From Sepiola atlantica (taxonomy: Eukaryota; Mollusca; Cephalopoda; Sepiida; Sepiolidae), in assembly GCA_963556195.1 (NCBI GenBank), contig OY744551.1:10228701-10292700 (forward strand): a stretch of DNA of 64,000 nucleotides, given 5' to 3'. Made by a program: the position numbers and the translations under genes. Positions 12,241 to 23,399 of the stretch are shown piece by piece; positions within the stretch are counted from its first letter, which is position 1, and each line of letters starts with the position of its first letter. The notes below the pieces were generated by a model. It was not told the origin of the DNA. It saw only the letters and a list, made by a program, of their open reading frames with translations, and ran no database searches.

Positions 12241-13800
12241 AAGACCGGGCCATTTTTAACAACAGCTAACAGAACGAAACAAGGGTTTAAAAAAACAAAA
12301 CAAAAACAACAACAAATAGGCAACAAATAAATGTTACCAAAGGCAAGATAAGTTACTCTTCTACTAACCTGGATAAGTTTATTTGTGTTTTAACTTATTT
12401 TAAAGAGGTTTTTGTTGTTGTTTTTTAAATTCAAAACAAATCTGGTGTCCACCTGTTCAGTTAGAACAGAAAACAAATTGGCTGTTCTTGATAATCGGTG
12501 AAAAATCGAAAAATAAACAAAATAGCGTTAGTTTAGGAGCGCGGACCTTAGCTTGTTAAGATATTGTGTCTTAGAGAAAATGCTAAGATCCACGCTTACA
12601 TTTAAGTTGTTAAAGACTCCATTTTATAGAGACGCGCGGACCACGTGGTGAGAATTGAATTGTTTTATATATTTGTGAAATGCTTAAACAGTGAAAAACG
12701 GTGAAAAGCATGAAATGGTTGAATTAAGGATAAGGCATGCACATAGTTGAAGGAAGAAATACAACATAGTTCAAAAGTAACACAAAATATTTATATATGG
12801 AAAAATCTTACATGGTGGTAAAATGTTAGTTTGAAATGTTCGTTGAAAGTCAGTTCTGAGAATAGTAGTAAGCACGTGTGTGCGACCATGTGTGTATGTG
12901 TGTAGTTGTACGAATGTGTGTGCGTACACGTGAGTTGAGAATTCGTGTAGGCATTTGTGTGTGTGAGTGCCTTTGTTAGCAGTGTGTGGTTGTATGCATG
13001 TGTGTGCGACAGTATGTGGTTGCGTGTGACAGATAAGGTGTGTGCGTCGCCATGTCCGTCAGTGCGTTGCGTGTGGCAATGTGTGTGTGTGTGTGTGTGT
13101 GTGTGACAGTGGTTGTACGCACTTGTGTGTGCGTGCGTGAGTTGTATGGTGAATAGCAGTTACCCCGCTCATCGCTCAAGGTCGAAGAGCAGTCTGGACA
13201 CGTCTTTCTGTTAAGCGTCGGAGAGACAGAGAGGAGAAGAGAAAAAGAGAAAGTTTGGCGCTGTTTGATGCTTTATATATTGGCCGCGCGGACGTAGATT
13301 TTTGGCTTTTTGCACCTTTTCGTTAGACGGGTCTCTGGGAGCCGATTTTTATGGCTCCAGTTTTGAGCGTTTTGTTGTTGAAGTAAATTTGGTATTGTTT
13401 TCTATTCTGTTTTTTTTTTTTTTTGCTTACGCCGATATGATAAAATATTAGGGTGTCAATCTTATATTAGATACACATCCAATAAATGTCACCAATTGTG
13501 GGAAAATGTAATGTTCTACCAGTATTTTGTTTACTTTTCGTTTTTTGAGCGATTATCGAAACTGTAATTTCGGTCATTTTTTTCGTTCTAACTGAAGAGG
13601 TGGACACCAGGTTTGTTTTGAACAAAAAAAATCTTTAAAATAAGTTAAACCACAAATAAACTTATCCAGGTTAGTAGAAGAGTAACTTATCTGGCCTTTG
13701 GTAACATTTATTTGTTGACTATTTATTTTATTTTGTTGTTTTTTTAATTTTCTTTACTCCTTTTTCGTTCTGTTAGCTGTCGTTAAAAATGCCCCCCTCA
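12241..13800. mobile_element. Element with ~220-bp inverted arms, 1.56 kb
   Basis: 12241-12470 (GGGCCATTTTTAACAACAGC..., GTTACCAAAGGCAAGATAAG, TGGTGTCCACCTG) is repeated inverted at 13585-13800. The interior has many TGTGTGTGCG-like runs and no long reading frame. Probably a non-autonomous DNA transposon. Confidence 0.7.
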
Positions 13801-14556
13801 CCCATTTATATTTGAAATAAAACAAAATTGAATAAGAAAAATATCCCCCCCCCCCATTTCTTTCGCCATTCAGCGCTAACTGGCCAGGAAGTGGGTGCTT
13901 AATCTACGTTAAAATGATATAGGAAAATGATCCCCTCTCTAAAATCTTTTTTTTTTTAATTTCTCTGCGGATATGAGTATAATTTTATTTTTTAGGGGGA
14001 GACTACGGTGGGTGTGGTTCTATAAATTTATCGACAATAAAACCACCAAAAAAATCATCATTCTCGTACGCCGAAAATATCCATGTATATTTGTCCTATT
14101 TATTCGACATAAATTCGCTTGTAGTTTCAAATAACATGAAAATGTCAACACGTAAAATGTTTGAGTTTTCTCCCCTGGATAAGAGTTAGTTCCCTTGTCC
14201 TTTCTCTCTTTTGCTGGAGTTATTTCCCTTGATATAATTCGTTAAAAAGTCCAAAAATATTTTGCGTTTATTTTTATTTATTTCCTGGGAAAAATAATAT
14301 TCTACAAGTCTTCATGGCTAAAGCCATGGATGGGCAGGCGTCATCCAAGTGAATCGTCAAAAGAAGATTTGGTTATTTAATGAGACTGCGTTGCAGGCGA
14401 CGGTCACTTGGGTGATCAGTCCTACAACGAAAACAAGAGACACAAAAAGGCGCTTTTGTATAGAAAGTCACCGATGTAAGGGACATAACTCTGTTTGATT
14501 AAGAGATTCATCATTTTTTTTCACAAGAGAATTTGGAACTCTGAAACCAACGCAAC

Positions 14557-14772
14557 TTAGAAGAAGAAGAAGAAGAAGAATAGGAAGAACAGGAAGAAGA
14601 TCAGGAAGAAGAAGAAGAAATAGAAGAAGATCAGGAAGAAGAAGAAGAAGAAGAAGAAGGTCAAGAAGAAGAAGAAGAAGGTCAAGAAGAAGAAGAAGAA
14701 GAAGGTCAAGAAGAAGAAGAAGAAGGTCAAGAAGAAGAAGAAGGTCAAGAAGAAGGTCAAGAAGAAGAAGAG
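14557..14772 (+). repeat. (GAA)n with GGTCAA/GATCAG interruptions
   Basis: AGAAGAAGAAGAAGGTCAAG-type imperfect purine repeat, over 200 bases, directly beside the copia remnant. The minus strand reads as poly-Leu/Phe and is not a gene. Confidence 0.88.
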
Positions 14773-14997
14773 GCATCAATGTAATGCGATAGGTTTTGTG
14801 ATTATCAACTCTGAGACTCTACAAATGTTAATGATGTAAGTGTGAACAATTATTATCGATATAAAGCCAACTTGACACGAATGTGACACGTACCTTTTAT
14901 TCTCGGCAGAATTCTGATTTTCTTCAGGACGAATTCCAATTAATAAAGCAAACACATTTTCGTAAGTTTCTACGATAACAACAACAACAACAAAGAA

Positions 14998-15091
14998 GAG
15001 AAAAGGGGCAGACAACTCCGACTCATAATTCACTTACAGTAAATTCGAATGTGTCAATAACAAGTACAGACTATAGTGAGTAATTTAAACA
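14998..15091 (-). mobile_element. Copia 3' LTR, start portion
   Basis: On the minus strand a purine tract (GTGAGGAGGAG, a polypurine-tract-like site) is followed by TGTTTAAATTACTC and about 85 bases that recur almost identically at 16126-16213. The position just after the pol 3' end fits the start of the 3' LTR. The LTR probably continues left towards 14776; its far end is not resolved. Confidence 0.6.
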
Positions 15092-15156
15092 CTCCTCCTC
15101 ACTAGCTGTCAGACTGTTCCATGATTTCTCTAACACCTAACAGGGTTCTAAGCTTC

Positions 15157-16124
15157 TCAAATTGTGCGTTCACAATTTCTTTTTGTCAGCACATCAGCAA
15201 TCATGTCTTTACTTTGACAGTATTCCAATTCAATAGTTTTCATCTCAACTTGCTCTCGGATGTAATGAAACTTAATAGCAACATGTTTCGCCCGTCCATG
15301 ATATTGTGGATTATTTGCAATACATATTGTGGATTGGTTAACCATCGTAGATGAGTGTCGGTCCAATCGAGGCTTCATTGAGACCACTTTGAAGATGTCG
15401 CATCCATACTGCCTCCTGTGCTGCACTTGCCAACGCAATATACCCTGCTTCAGCTGTAGATAATGTAACACAAGTCTGCTTTTTTTTTCTCCAACTGACA
15501 GCGTCTACTTAATTTAAACAGGTAGCCTGAGGTTGACCTGCGGTCATTCAGGTCACCAGCCCAGTCTGCGTCTGAATATCCTATGAGATTTGTTATATTC
15601 TTCCTGTCATATAGTAATCCATAGTTCCGTGTACCATTTAGATAACACATGATATGCTTTACAGACCTCCGGTGTTCCATCGTAGGTTGGGAGCAAAATC
15701 TTGCTACATTGCCGACAGCATAGGCAATATCAGGTCGTGTCTTTGTTGACAGATACAGTAGACTTCCAACTGCTGATTGATACAATTCTTGGTTGAATAA
15801 CTCGCTTTCTTTAACGGCTTTAGTTAACCTTGCACCAGCATCAGTTGGAGTTGTTGTAGGTTTTGCATTTTCCATTTGGAATCTTTTCAAAACCTCTGCT
15901 GTGTATGCTGGTTGTCCGATCCATATCTTCCCTGAATCTGGATAAGCGATTTTAACACCCAAGAAACTATGTAGTTTCCCCATGTTCTTGATGTTGAAAC
16001 TTTCCGAGATTCTTTTGATGAATTCTTGGATACGTGTCAAAGACTTGCATGCCAGAATGATATCGTCAACATACACTGCATCTATGAAGATCTTTCCTCC
16101 TAAGGAGAGTGTGTAGATACACAC
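15157..16124 (-). pseudogene. Ty1/copia pol fragment (RT C-terminus and RNase H), frameshifted
   Basis: On the minus strand, 16124-15450 reads as copia RT: YVDDIILA catalytic box, NMGKLHSFLGVKI, YQSAVGSLLYLSTKTRPDI, then the RNase H start YSDADWAGD and STSGYLFKL. The frame shifts near 15470. The second frame, 15471-15157, continues RNase H with the STICIANNPQYHGRAKHV and IADVLTK signatures. Gag, protease and integrase are absent and the 5' side joins LTR-like sequence at 16126. It is a broken, internally deleted copy, not a functional gene. Confidence 0.88.
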
Positions 16125-16125
16125 A

Positions 16126-16213
16126 GAAAAAGGGCAGACAACTCCGACTCATAATTCACTTACAGTAAATACGAATGTGTTAATAACAAGTCCTGACTAT
16201 AGTGAGTAATGTC
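16126..16213 (-). mobile_element. Copia 5' LTR remnant fused to pol
   Basis: About 85 bases match 14998-15091 at roughly 90% or better by eye, in the same orientation. On the minus strand it begins TGTTGACATTACTC and then runs directly into RT sequence, so most of the LTR, gag, protease and integrase were deleted. The sequence outside it (16214 onward) is LINE, which marks the insertion site. Confidence 0.6.
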
Positions 16214-16404
16214 AACAGTAAGAGAGATAATCTCCGATGAACTGGCTGCTCTGGTGCCACCTCGACGTGAATACACTAGACCAAGCTGACAATCAGCGAA
16301 ATCACATCCATTCACTGTGGAGGTCCCCAAATGCCGGAGAGCTTCTACTTCAATAGCTTCTTTCCTCATGCTGCCGGTCTCTGGAACTCCCTCCCTACTC
16401 CCTG
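16214..16404 (+). pseudogene. CR1/Jockey-like LINE ORF2 C-terminal fragment, left half
   Basis: The nucleotide sequence matches the 33430-33600 and 19940-20200 copies of the same LINE (SDELAALMPP region through GLWNSLP). It is cut at 16404 by the solo LTR and continues at 17154. On the left it is joined to the copia LTR remnant. Confidence 0.75.
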
Positions 16405-17153
16405 TGTTGGATAATGGCCCTGTGGGGCCGGACGCATCTTGAAGTGGACGTATGTGGGTGAGATCGTTCGGTTTGGCTTGCGCGATTTAGTGCGGGTGGA
16501 CCCGTACAGTCAAATGCAAAATAAACTGGTTCTCACAGTCGGAGCTCACAGACGTTGACAGGGCCACCACGTTGACAAGACCTCAGGTCAAGGGTCAATG
16601 TGCACATGCACATGGGGGCTCTGTAACGTCACAGGCTTTTGTGTGGGAAACGGAGTTTTGCCAGTCTGGGTTTTGGAAGCAAGCCGAACGGACGATTTCT
16701 CTATGTAGTCTTCAACATGATTAGGGGAATTAAATTCCCTAAGAGAATACAGGCATGCGATTCCTTCTTCGCCCCTCCTCGAATAGCTAAGGACTTAAGC
16801 TAGGAATTAACTACGATAGAGTGGTAATTTGGTCTCTCCCTCGACGTTAGTGAAGCATCTCCATGGCCGACATAAATTTGACGCCTGAATAAAACAAGTC
16901 AAAGTAAAAGATTGTTGCCTCGTGAATTTTGTGTTATAAAAGTTTTGTTGCGAACACAACGGACGGCGATGTTCACGGCAGCACAGAAACAAAGAAAGAA
17001 TTCAACCACTAGACGACACAGCCCTCCACGCGACGAGGAAAGAGAGAAGGTACGAGAAATTAAAAGGTATGCAACATATACTTTTTGGTGTTAAAAATGA
17101 CCAGTTGTTTAAGCGAGAACTGCCACGGCCCATTCCGGGACGGTTATGCAACA
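16405..17153. mobile_element. Solo LTR, 749 bp, with 4-bp target duplication
   Basis: The segment begins TGTTGG and ends CAACA (TG...CA termini, inverted TGTTG/CAACA). It is flanked by CCTG at 16401-16404 and 17154-17157. It splits a LINE whose two halves rejoin exactly (compare the unbroken copy at 33590-33620). No internal coding sequence is present, so it is a solo LTR or a small non-autonomous LTR element. Its part from ~16620 to ~17090 recurs in inverted orientation at 40953-41392. Confidence 0.75.
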
Positions 17154-17325
17154 CCTGTTTCCCCGACTGTACGGACATGCAGAGGTTTAAAACTAATGTA
17201 AACAGACATCTCGCTACACAGCTCTCAACGTAGGATGACACACTAAACCTACACCCTAACTCTCAGTAGCCCCTTACGTTTACAGTGGCGGCCTACCTTG
17301 TTTGGGGTGAATTATGTTAAAAAAA
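17154..17325 (+). pseudogene. CR1/Jockey-like LINE, right half and 3' UTR
   Basis: This continues the copy broken at 16404: it encodes the last residues of ORF2 (DMQRFKTNVNRHLATQLST-like), then a stop and the family 3' UTR containing CCCTTACGTTTACAGTGG and TTTGGGGTGAATTATG. The same 3' end is seen at 19860-19940 and 33700-33765. Confidence 0.75.
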
Positions 17326-17394
17326 AATTCTTATTCGTATTATTCTTTTTATTTTTTTTTAAAAGTATCTTCCCTTTAATTACTTGACCGCCTC

Positions 17395-17660
17395 CTCGTC
17401 CTCGCAGAAGACATCTTATCAGAGACCCAATGCGGCTTTTTTGACCTTCCAGCGGGACTATAGACATGATCGTTTGTGCGCGGCAATTACATGAGAAGAG
17501 CCTTGAACAACAGCAGCCCGTCATGTTTATCTTTTGCGACCCCCCAAAAAAGGCCTTCGATAAAGTATCCAGACCAGCCATGTGGGAAGTTCATTCCAAG
17601 TTCGGATGCCCACCTGATTTCGTCAACCTGGTGCGTGCCTTCCATGACAGAATGTGATGG
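17395..17660 (+). pseudogene. LINE reverse-transcriptase fragment of a different family
   Basis: Translation gives AEDILSETQCGF, then TIDMIVCARQLHEKSLEQQQP, KKAFDKVSRPAMWEVHSKFG and CPPDFVNLVRAFHDRM. These are RT block A motifs (the usual D-L-TKAFDTV) of a non-LTR retrotransposon. The catalytic-block sequence reads CDPPKKAFDKV, with an in-frame stop upstream. Only about 85 residues survive, ending in CT-rich sequence. Confidence 0.75.
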
Positions 17661-17776
17661 GAAGAATATGTCATCAGAACCATCTCCCCCCCCCTCTCTC
17701 TCTCTTTCTCTCTGACCCATTCCTTATCAATGGTGGCCTGAAACATGTGTGTGTTCTGGCTTCAACTGGTTTCTCT

Positions 17777-18098
17777 TTGGCAGGGATCAAAGTGTAGTAT
17801 CTGTTCTGATGGATACTGCACCCCATAGACTGGTATTGTCTTGGCCTTCGGGGCTTGATTTCCGGGTTTGTCCTGTGCAATTCTAGGAGGTCCACCCTCC
17901 CAGGCTTTGCCTCCCCTCTTTGGGGAGGAGTAAGTTTATTGCTTACTGCCTGAGGCGCCCCTATCGGGGAATGCCGACGCGGCTGCCCAGGCAATTTTTA
18001 ATGGCCAGAGTGCTCAACTTCTCGGGCTTGGCTTTTCAAATCCCACTTTCCCGACCTTGTGTCACATCTTACCGCTGTGGGAGGAAGATAAATAAGTT
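17777..18098 (+). mobile_element. U2-snRNA-headed SINE with 8-bp target duplication
   Basis: Starts TTGGCAGGGATCAAAGTGTA (head 5' truncated by about 12 nt compared with 8121). It carries an extra ~60-base insert (CCCCATAGACTGGTATTGTC... GGGGCTTGATTT) between head and body, also in the 28.8-kb copy. GTTTCTCT flanks it at 17769-17776 and 18099-18106. Confidence 0.85.
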
Positions 18099-18949
18099 GT
18101 TTCTCTCTCTACACAGCAGCAATGCATAATGAGATTCCCACAGACACGCCCTTAATCGACATTCGTTTCCACATGGATGGAGATGTTTTCAACCTCGCTC
18201 GACTCGGACAGCCATGTGTTCAATGCGTCTAATTGAAGTAAAAAAAAAAATACTTTCTCATCGATTAAAATTACTTTCGACTGGAAAGAATAAATTACTT
18301 CATGATCGTTCGAAATTTGAAAGGAATTTCGAAGCCTTTAAACTGTAGAACAGAAAGTCATTTAAACTGGCTTTTAAATTCTTACATTTTCGAAGACTTT
18401 TACGTGGCCCAAACGATTAGAGGTAATGCCTGGGTTGCTACATGGAGATTCGAAATTGGATCTCGATTCTTGACCGTTTTTTGTTGGTGAATATTTATTT
18501 CATGAATTCTAATAAAAAACAAAAAAATGCTTGGATTTATTTCATACTAGTTCTATAATAACCCGGCGTTGCCCGGGTGGGGTCTGGAGACAGATTGATT
18601 TTAATAAGACAAATGTCTACTTGTTGAGTCGACGATGACTCCAGCTCAAATCGGTAAAGAAAAACGTTTTCATTTGATATTGTTTTGAAGATTCAAATTT
18701 GACTGAAAACAAGAAATTAGTTTTCTTATTTAAAGAGAAAAAAATAGTTGTTTACAATTGTTTTTTTTTTAAATAGGATTTTTCCAAATTTGTTTTAGTT
18801 GAACCAGTTGAGATGAGCGACTTGTTGATAAAAATAAGAGATAAGTTTTAAAAAGAACAATAAGAACAAGCCACGCATGCGTGGTCCCTCTCTGTATGTG
18901 ACTCGATGTGGCGAGTGTAAAATGCAATAAATTTAGGCGATTTGGGGCA

Positions 18950-19465
18950 TTTTTACCCCCCCCCCCTTTGACCCCCTGGGGGTGCGAACCAGAATTTTTC
19001 TGACGTCAAAGATGCTCATTTTATATCCAAAACAATTGCCTCTACATTTTGGCCAAGTTTCAGAAAAATTGAATGGATGGATCAAACGTTATGGGAGAAA
19101 AGGGTTATTTTTTGCCATTTTGGGGGCTTTTGACCCCCTGGGGGCGCGAACCAGATTTTTTCCAAGGTCAGCGATACTTATTTTCTATTAGGAACAATTG
19201 CCTTCACATTTTGGCCAAGTTTCAGAAAAATTGAATGGATTGATGAAAAGTTATGAGGCAAAAATGTCATTTTTTGCCATTATGGGGCCTTTTGACCCCC
19301 TGGGGGGCTAACCAGATTTTTTTTCAAAAATCGGAGAATGTCACTTTCTAACCTGACAAAAGTTACAACTTCATGCAAAATTTCAGAGAAATTCAATGGA
19401 TGGTTGCGGAGAAAAATCCGGACGGACGGATGGACATAAGTCCCCCGATTTATAAAATCGGGGGA
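18950..19465 (+). repeat. Three ~165-bp modules ending in a GC hairpin
   Basis: TTTTGACCCCCTGGGGG and GCGAACCAGATTTTT, then GGCCAAGTTTCAGAAAAATT and GAATGGATGGATCAAA, recur at ~18962, ~19128 and ~19292. The array ends with GACGGACGGATGGACATAAG and a hairpin CCCCCGATTTTATAAA-type (19440-19464). It looks like the 3' end of a transposable element whose class I cannot name. Confidence 0.7.
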
Positions 19466-19859
19466 CCAAAAACAGGTGAGTCGAATATAAACAGACACTA
19501 CACTCTAATTCAAGGGTCCGAGAGTCGAATATATTTGAATCTCTATCTTAGTTTTGTTCCATTACTTTATGACCCAATCGATACTCAATTGAATTAAATT
19601 TAACTCGAGGAATTCACGAAAAACTGAAATATGAATTAACCAATATTTAAATAATTTCCGATAAAGTAGTCAAAAAAAAGTGTTTTGTTTATGATTTTTT
19701 AAAAATTTAGTTATGATTTTCGTATTGCCACCCGGACTGAAGGTTAGTGGTTGGGTCAAGAAAAGTCATGTGTGTGTGTGTGTTTTTAATAGTATTAAGA
19801 CTAGCAATATTCCCATTTGTTGATAATGGACTATTCCAAGAGATTTTTTTTTAAAACAG

Positions 19860-20790
19860 ATTTCACCCCAAACAAGGCAGGACGCCATTGTTGACGTAAG
19901 GGGCTACTGAGAATTAGGGAGTAGGTTTAGGGTATCATCCTAAGTTGGGAGCTGTACAGTGAGATGTCTGTTTACATTAGTTTTAAACCTCTGCATGTCA
20001 GTAACGTCAGGGAAACAGGGGGCAGGGAGGGAGTTCCAGAGGCCGTCAGCACGAGGAAAGAAGCTGCTGGAGTAGAAGGCTCTCCGGCATCTGGGGACCT
20101 CTACAGTGAATGGATGGGACCTAGCTAATTGTTGGGTTGTTCTAGTGTATTTGCGTTGAGGGGGCATCAGAGCAGCTAGTTCATCAGAACACAATCCATT
20201 GAAGTATTTGTAAAACAAGCACAAGGATGCAATATTGCGGCGATGGGAAAGGGGCTGGAGCTTGGTAGATAGTGAGGGACCTATTAAGTTGGTGACTCTT
20301 TTTTGGACCTTGTCTAAGAGGTAGAGACTAGTGGATGATACACCAGCCCAGATGTGACAACAATACTCTATACATGGGCGGACGGTGGCTTTGTAGAGAT
20401 ACAGGATAATGTCAGGTGTGAGGAGTTTACTAGCACGGTAGAGGGAGCCCACCTTCTTTGTAGCAGCCTTGGCAATGTCTTCAATGTATTTGTTCCAATT
20501 CATGTTACCTGTGAAGGTTAGGCCGAGGAGTTTGAATGTTGAACTCTCAGATAGAGTGTTATTTGCCATGGCAATTAATGGTTGAAGAGGGTTCTTGTAG
20601 TTATTGAAGGAAAGAAGCTTTGTCTTTGCGGCATTAAAAGTTACCAACCATTTATGTCCCCAATCCACTACAGCCTGGGGTCATTTTCTAAGGATTCAGC
20701 CATTGCCTCGGATATGATTGCGTCCGTTTTGCCCACATGACGAGAGTACAGCGTGGTGTCGTCAGCAAATATACCTATCTCAGACTCGGT
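19860..20790 (-). pseudogene. CR1/Jockey-like LINE ORF2 C-terminal half and 3' UTR
   Basis: Minus-strand 20790-20690 reads GIFADDTTLYSRHVGKTDAI, the RT FADD catalytic box. After one frame change the reading continues through 20668-19940 (242 codons): HKWLVTFNAAKTKLLSF, FKLLGLTFTGNMNW, LYLYKATVRPCIEYCCHIW, ADGLWNSLP and FKTNVNRHL, the characteristic C-terminal region of CR1/Jockey-type ORF2 proteins. The 3' UTR follows to 19860. The 5' side runs into GA repeats, and the copy is 5' truncated. Confidence 0.85.
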
Positions 20791-20809
20791 TGGTTGTATT
20801 ACTGTTAAT

Positions 20810-20813
20810 AAAC

Positions 20814-20854
<41 letters not shown>

Positions 20855-21010
20855 CGGAAGTGAGAATGATAGAAACTGTATAAAATAAAAATAGGTGGGG
20901 TGCAAACAACATACAGTAAGAGAGAGAGGGGGATAGGGGGTGGTAGAGAAAGAGAGAAAGAGAGAGAGAGTGAGAGAAAGAGAGAGAGAGAGATGGGGGG
21001 GGGGGTAGAG
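20810..21010. repeat. (GA)n-rich tract
   Basis: AGAGAGAGAAAGAGAGAGAG blocks at the 5' edge of the LINE at 19860-20790, ending in a G-run. Confidence 0.85.
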
Positions 21011-21294
21011 CAATAGACAGAAACTTAGTAAGAGGTTGCTGATTTGGTGAGTTAATTGCCAATTACAGCTAATTAGAACAATTAAAATGGATCTGTTTCA
21101 AAGATAACCCTATCTCAAAACAAACAAATATTTCAACATGTATTTTGTTATTAAAATATATAGCAAAAAAGTCTGATGGAAACAAAGGTTCATTCACTCA
21201 ACTTTAGTAGTAGTAGTAGTAATAGTAGTAGTAGTAGTAGTAGTAGTATTTTATTTACCTCCTACGAGGTTAGGTGTGGGTTTTGATGAAAGCA

Positions 21295-21372
21295 TTTCTG
21301 GGGAATGAACAGGATTCGAACCCGGCACACTCAGGTCCTCAGTCTGCGTCGTTAACCACTTAGTCACCGTGT
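21295..21372 (-). mobile_element. tRNA-derived SINE fragment
   Basis: The minus strand has A-box-like CGGTGACTAAGTGGTTAACG and B-box GGGTTCGAATCC, spaced like a tRNA gene. It lies between two (GTA)n tracts (21208-21247 and 21373-21411). The acceptor stem does not close, so it is not a tRNA gene. Confidence 0.65.
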
Positions 21373-21373
21373 C

Positions 21374-21410
<37 letters not shown>

Positions 21411-22703
21411 TGATATAATAAAATATATATTATCATAATACCACTATTACTACTACTAATATTATTATTATTATACTAATACTACTAATATATATACGAT
21501 TATACATATTATTATTATTATTATTTGTACTCACTAGGAGTTCTCACACAAGTTATCGTCAGTGATCGCTCACCGACAACAACTAGTGGTGTTCCCTGGA
21601 GTCTGAGTGACAACAAGCCTCCCCAGAGTTCCAGTACTCTCTACCTATTTTCGATCACCACAAAAAATAACATGGCGGTATCGCAACAGCCGCCTACCAT
21701 TGATTCCTTCCTGGCAATGACTATTTGTCTCCCCTGGGATTTGGGTGGCAATAAGTCTCCCCAAAGTCCCAGCACTCTCCGTAATCTTCCAGTGGAGGTC
21801 TGATTAGTGCTGTCCCTCCTCGTTCTTTCCATCCTCCTTGACCGTCTATGACTATTTTGTGTGGTATCAGCCTAGGCCGGCACCATTTTAAAAAATAAAT
21901 AAATAAATAAATAAGATAATATTTTGAAAAAATAAATAAATAAATAAAAATAATATTTTTTTAAAATAAATAAATAAATAAATAAAATAATATTTTTTTT
22001 TTTAAATTAATTTACAAAAAAAAAAAAAATTAATTTTTTTTAATTTTTAAATTTTTTCCTTTTTTTTTCCTTTCAATTCCTTAATTCTTTCTTTTTTTCT
22101 TTGCCATTTTTGGGGGAAGGGGGAACCTTTTGATGTTTCTTGCAGTTTCTATTCTTTGGTTCGTGACGTGGTGTTCTTCCTGTGGTTTTGCTTTCTTCCT
22201 GTTGTAACTTCCACGTGACTGGTAACCATTCGTAGCTTATGCGGGTTGGTTTCTGCATTCTACGATTTGAATGTAGATCAAGCAGACCTTTGACTTTCTC
22301 AGGAAGGCGTTAAATGTCTTCTGCGTTTATTACACGACCCAAGAAAACAAAACCTGTGGCACCAAAAGTACATTTAACAGGCTTTATCCTAACATGGTAA
22401 CGCTGCAAACGCTAAAACGAAATACGGAGATGGTTTAAATGTTCCTTCGGTGAGGAGCTAGCTATAAAGGATATCGTCTATATGTTTATGCACGAAGTTT
22501 AAGTTACGGACCACCTCGTCCATAAAACTTTGAAAAGTGCAAGCTGCATTACGTAAGCCGAATGGTATAGTCAAAAATTCAAAAGCACCAAAAGAAGTAA
22601 CAACAGTGGTCTTCGGAATATCTTCAGGATTAACCGTTATTTGGTGGTAAGCCGTAACAAGATCCAACTTTGAAAATATTTTACAACTGTGCAAGGATGA
22701 AGC

Positions 22704-22812
22704 AACTCTTCTTCTTCTTCTTCTTCTTCTCCTTCTCCTTCTCCTTCTCCTTCTCCTTCTCCTTCTCCTTCTCCTTCTCCTTCTTCTCCTTCTCCTTCTT
22801 CTTCTTATTCTT
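22704..22812. repeat. CTT/CTTCTC repeat inside the gypsy RT
   Basis: CTTCTTCTTCTT followed by CTCCTTCTCCTT units interrupts the minus-strand RT between the tRNA-like SINE scrap and HSCKIFSKLD. Confidence 0.85.
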
Positions 22813-22961
22813 TTGTGTGAATCAGATGATTCTGGTGTTGGCATTAGTTTCCCCGATGTTTTTCTAGTTAGAAATTTTTCTGGAAAGACATCGGGTACTT
22901 ACGGGAAGGACCACAAGAAGGTTACCAACATCCCTAAGTGAAAGCGGTTCTGTGGAACCGA

Positions 22962-23035
22962 CTGGATTCGAACTTGGAACTCCCAGGTCTTCAGTTCGTG
23001 TCGATATCCACTTCACCACCGTCACCTCCCAAAGC
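22962..23035 (-). mobile_element. tRNA-derived SINE fragment in the gypsy relic
   Basis: The minus strand has GGTGAAGTGGATATCGAC (A-box-like) and AAGTTCGAATCCAGTCG (B box). It is closely related to the 21.3-kb fragment. Confidence 0.6.
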
Positions 23036-23399
23036 AACTCTTGAATATGGTGAATAGGGTAACGATCGGGGACAGTAGTAGAGTTCAGCCGACAGAAATC
23101 TCCTGTAGCGCGTCAGTCTTCAGAATGCTTAGGAACCATACGTTAAGGGGATGCCCGAGGGCTAGATGAAGGTCGAATAATACCTGAAGCATGTGATAGA
23201 ACTCATGGCTGGCTGACTTTAACTTCTCTGGAGAAAGGCAGCGAGGACGTGCAAAGATAGGAGCAGTGTTATTTCTTGGGGAACGGTTCAAAGACTGAGG
23301 TTGAAATCAGTAGTGCGTGTGATTATGCAGTGAAGCACAGGTCAGTTTGTACTGCTGCATGCATGGAGGAGCAGAGGTCATTCTCCACTGTCGAGTGCG

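Larger units (their letters stand above)
22260..23300 (-). pseudogene. Ty3/gypsy reverse-transcriptase fragment, interrupted
   Basis: Reading the minus strand from 23300: an ARPRCLSPEKLKSASHEFYH block (RT N-terminal lead), then an insert containing a tRNA-like SINE and a CTT repeat. RT resumes with HSCKIFSKLDLVTAYHQITV, TTVVTSFGAFEFLTIPFGLR, NAACTFQSFMDEVVRNLNFV and the catalytic HIDDILYS. It continues out of frame to ~22260 with the RIKPVKCTFG...FLGRVINAED region. Stops and frameshifts make it a relic. Confidence 0.85.

Noticed and set aside
14468..14779. Poly-Leu/Phe minus-strand frames
   Set aside because: Translation of a (GAA)n repeat.
21295..21372. tRNA gene
   Set aside because: A and B boxes are present but the acceptor stem and anticodon arm do not form; it is a SINE head.
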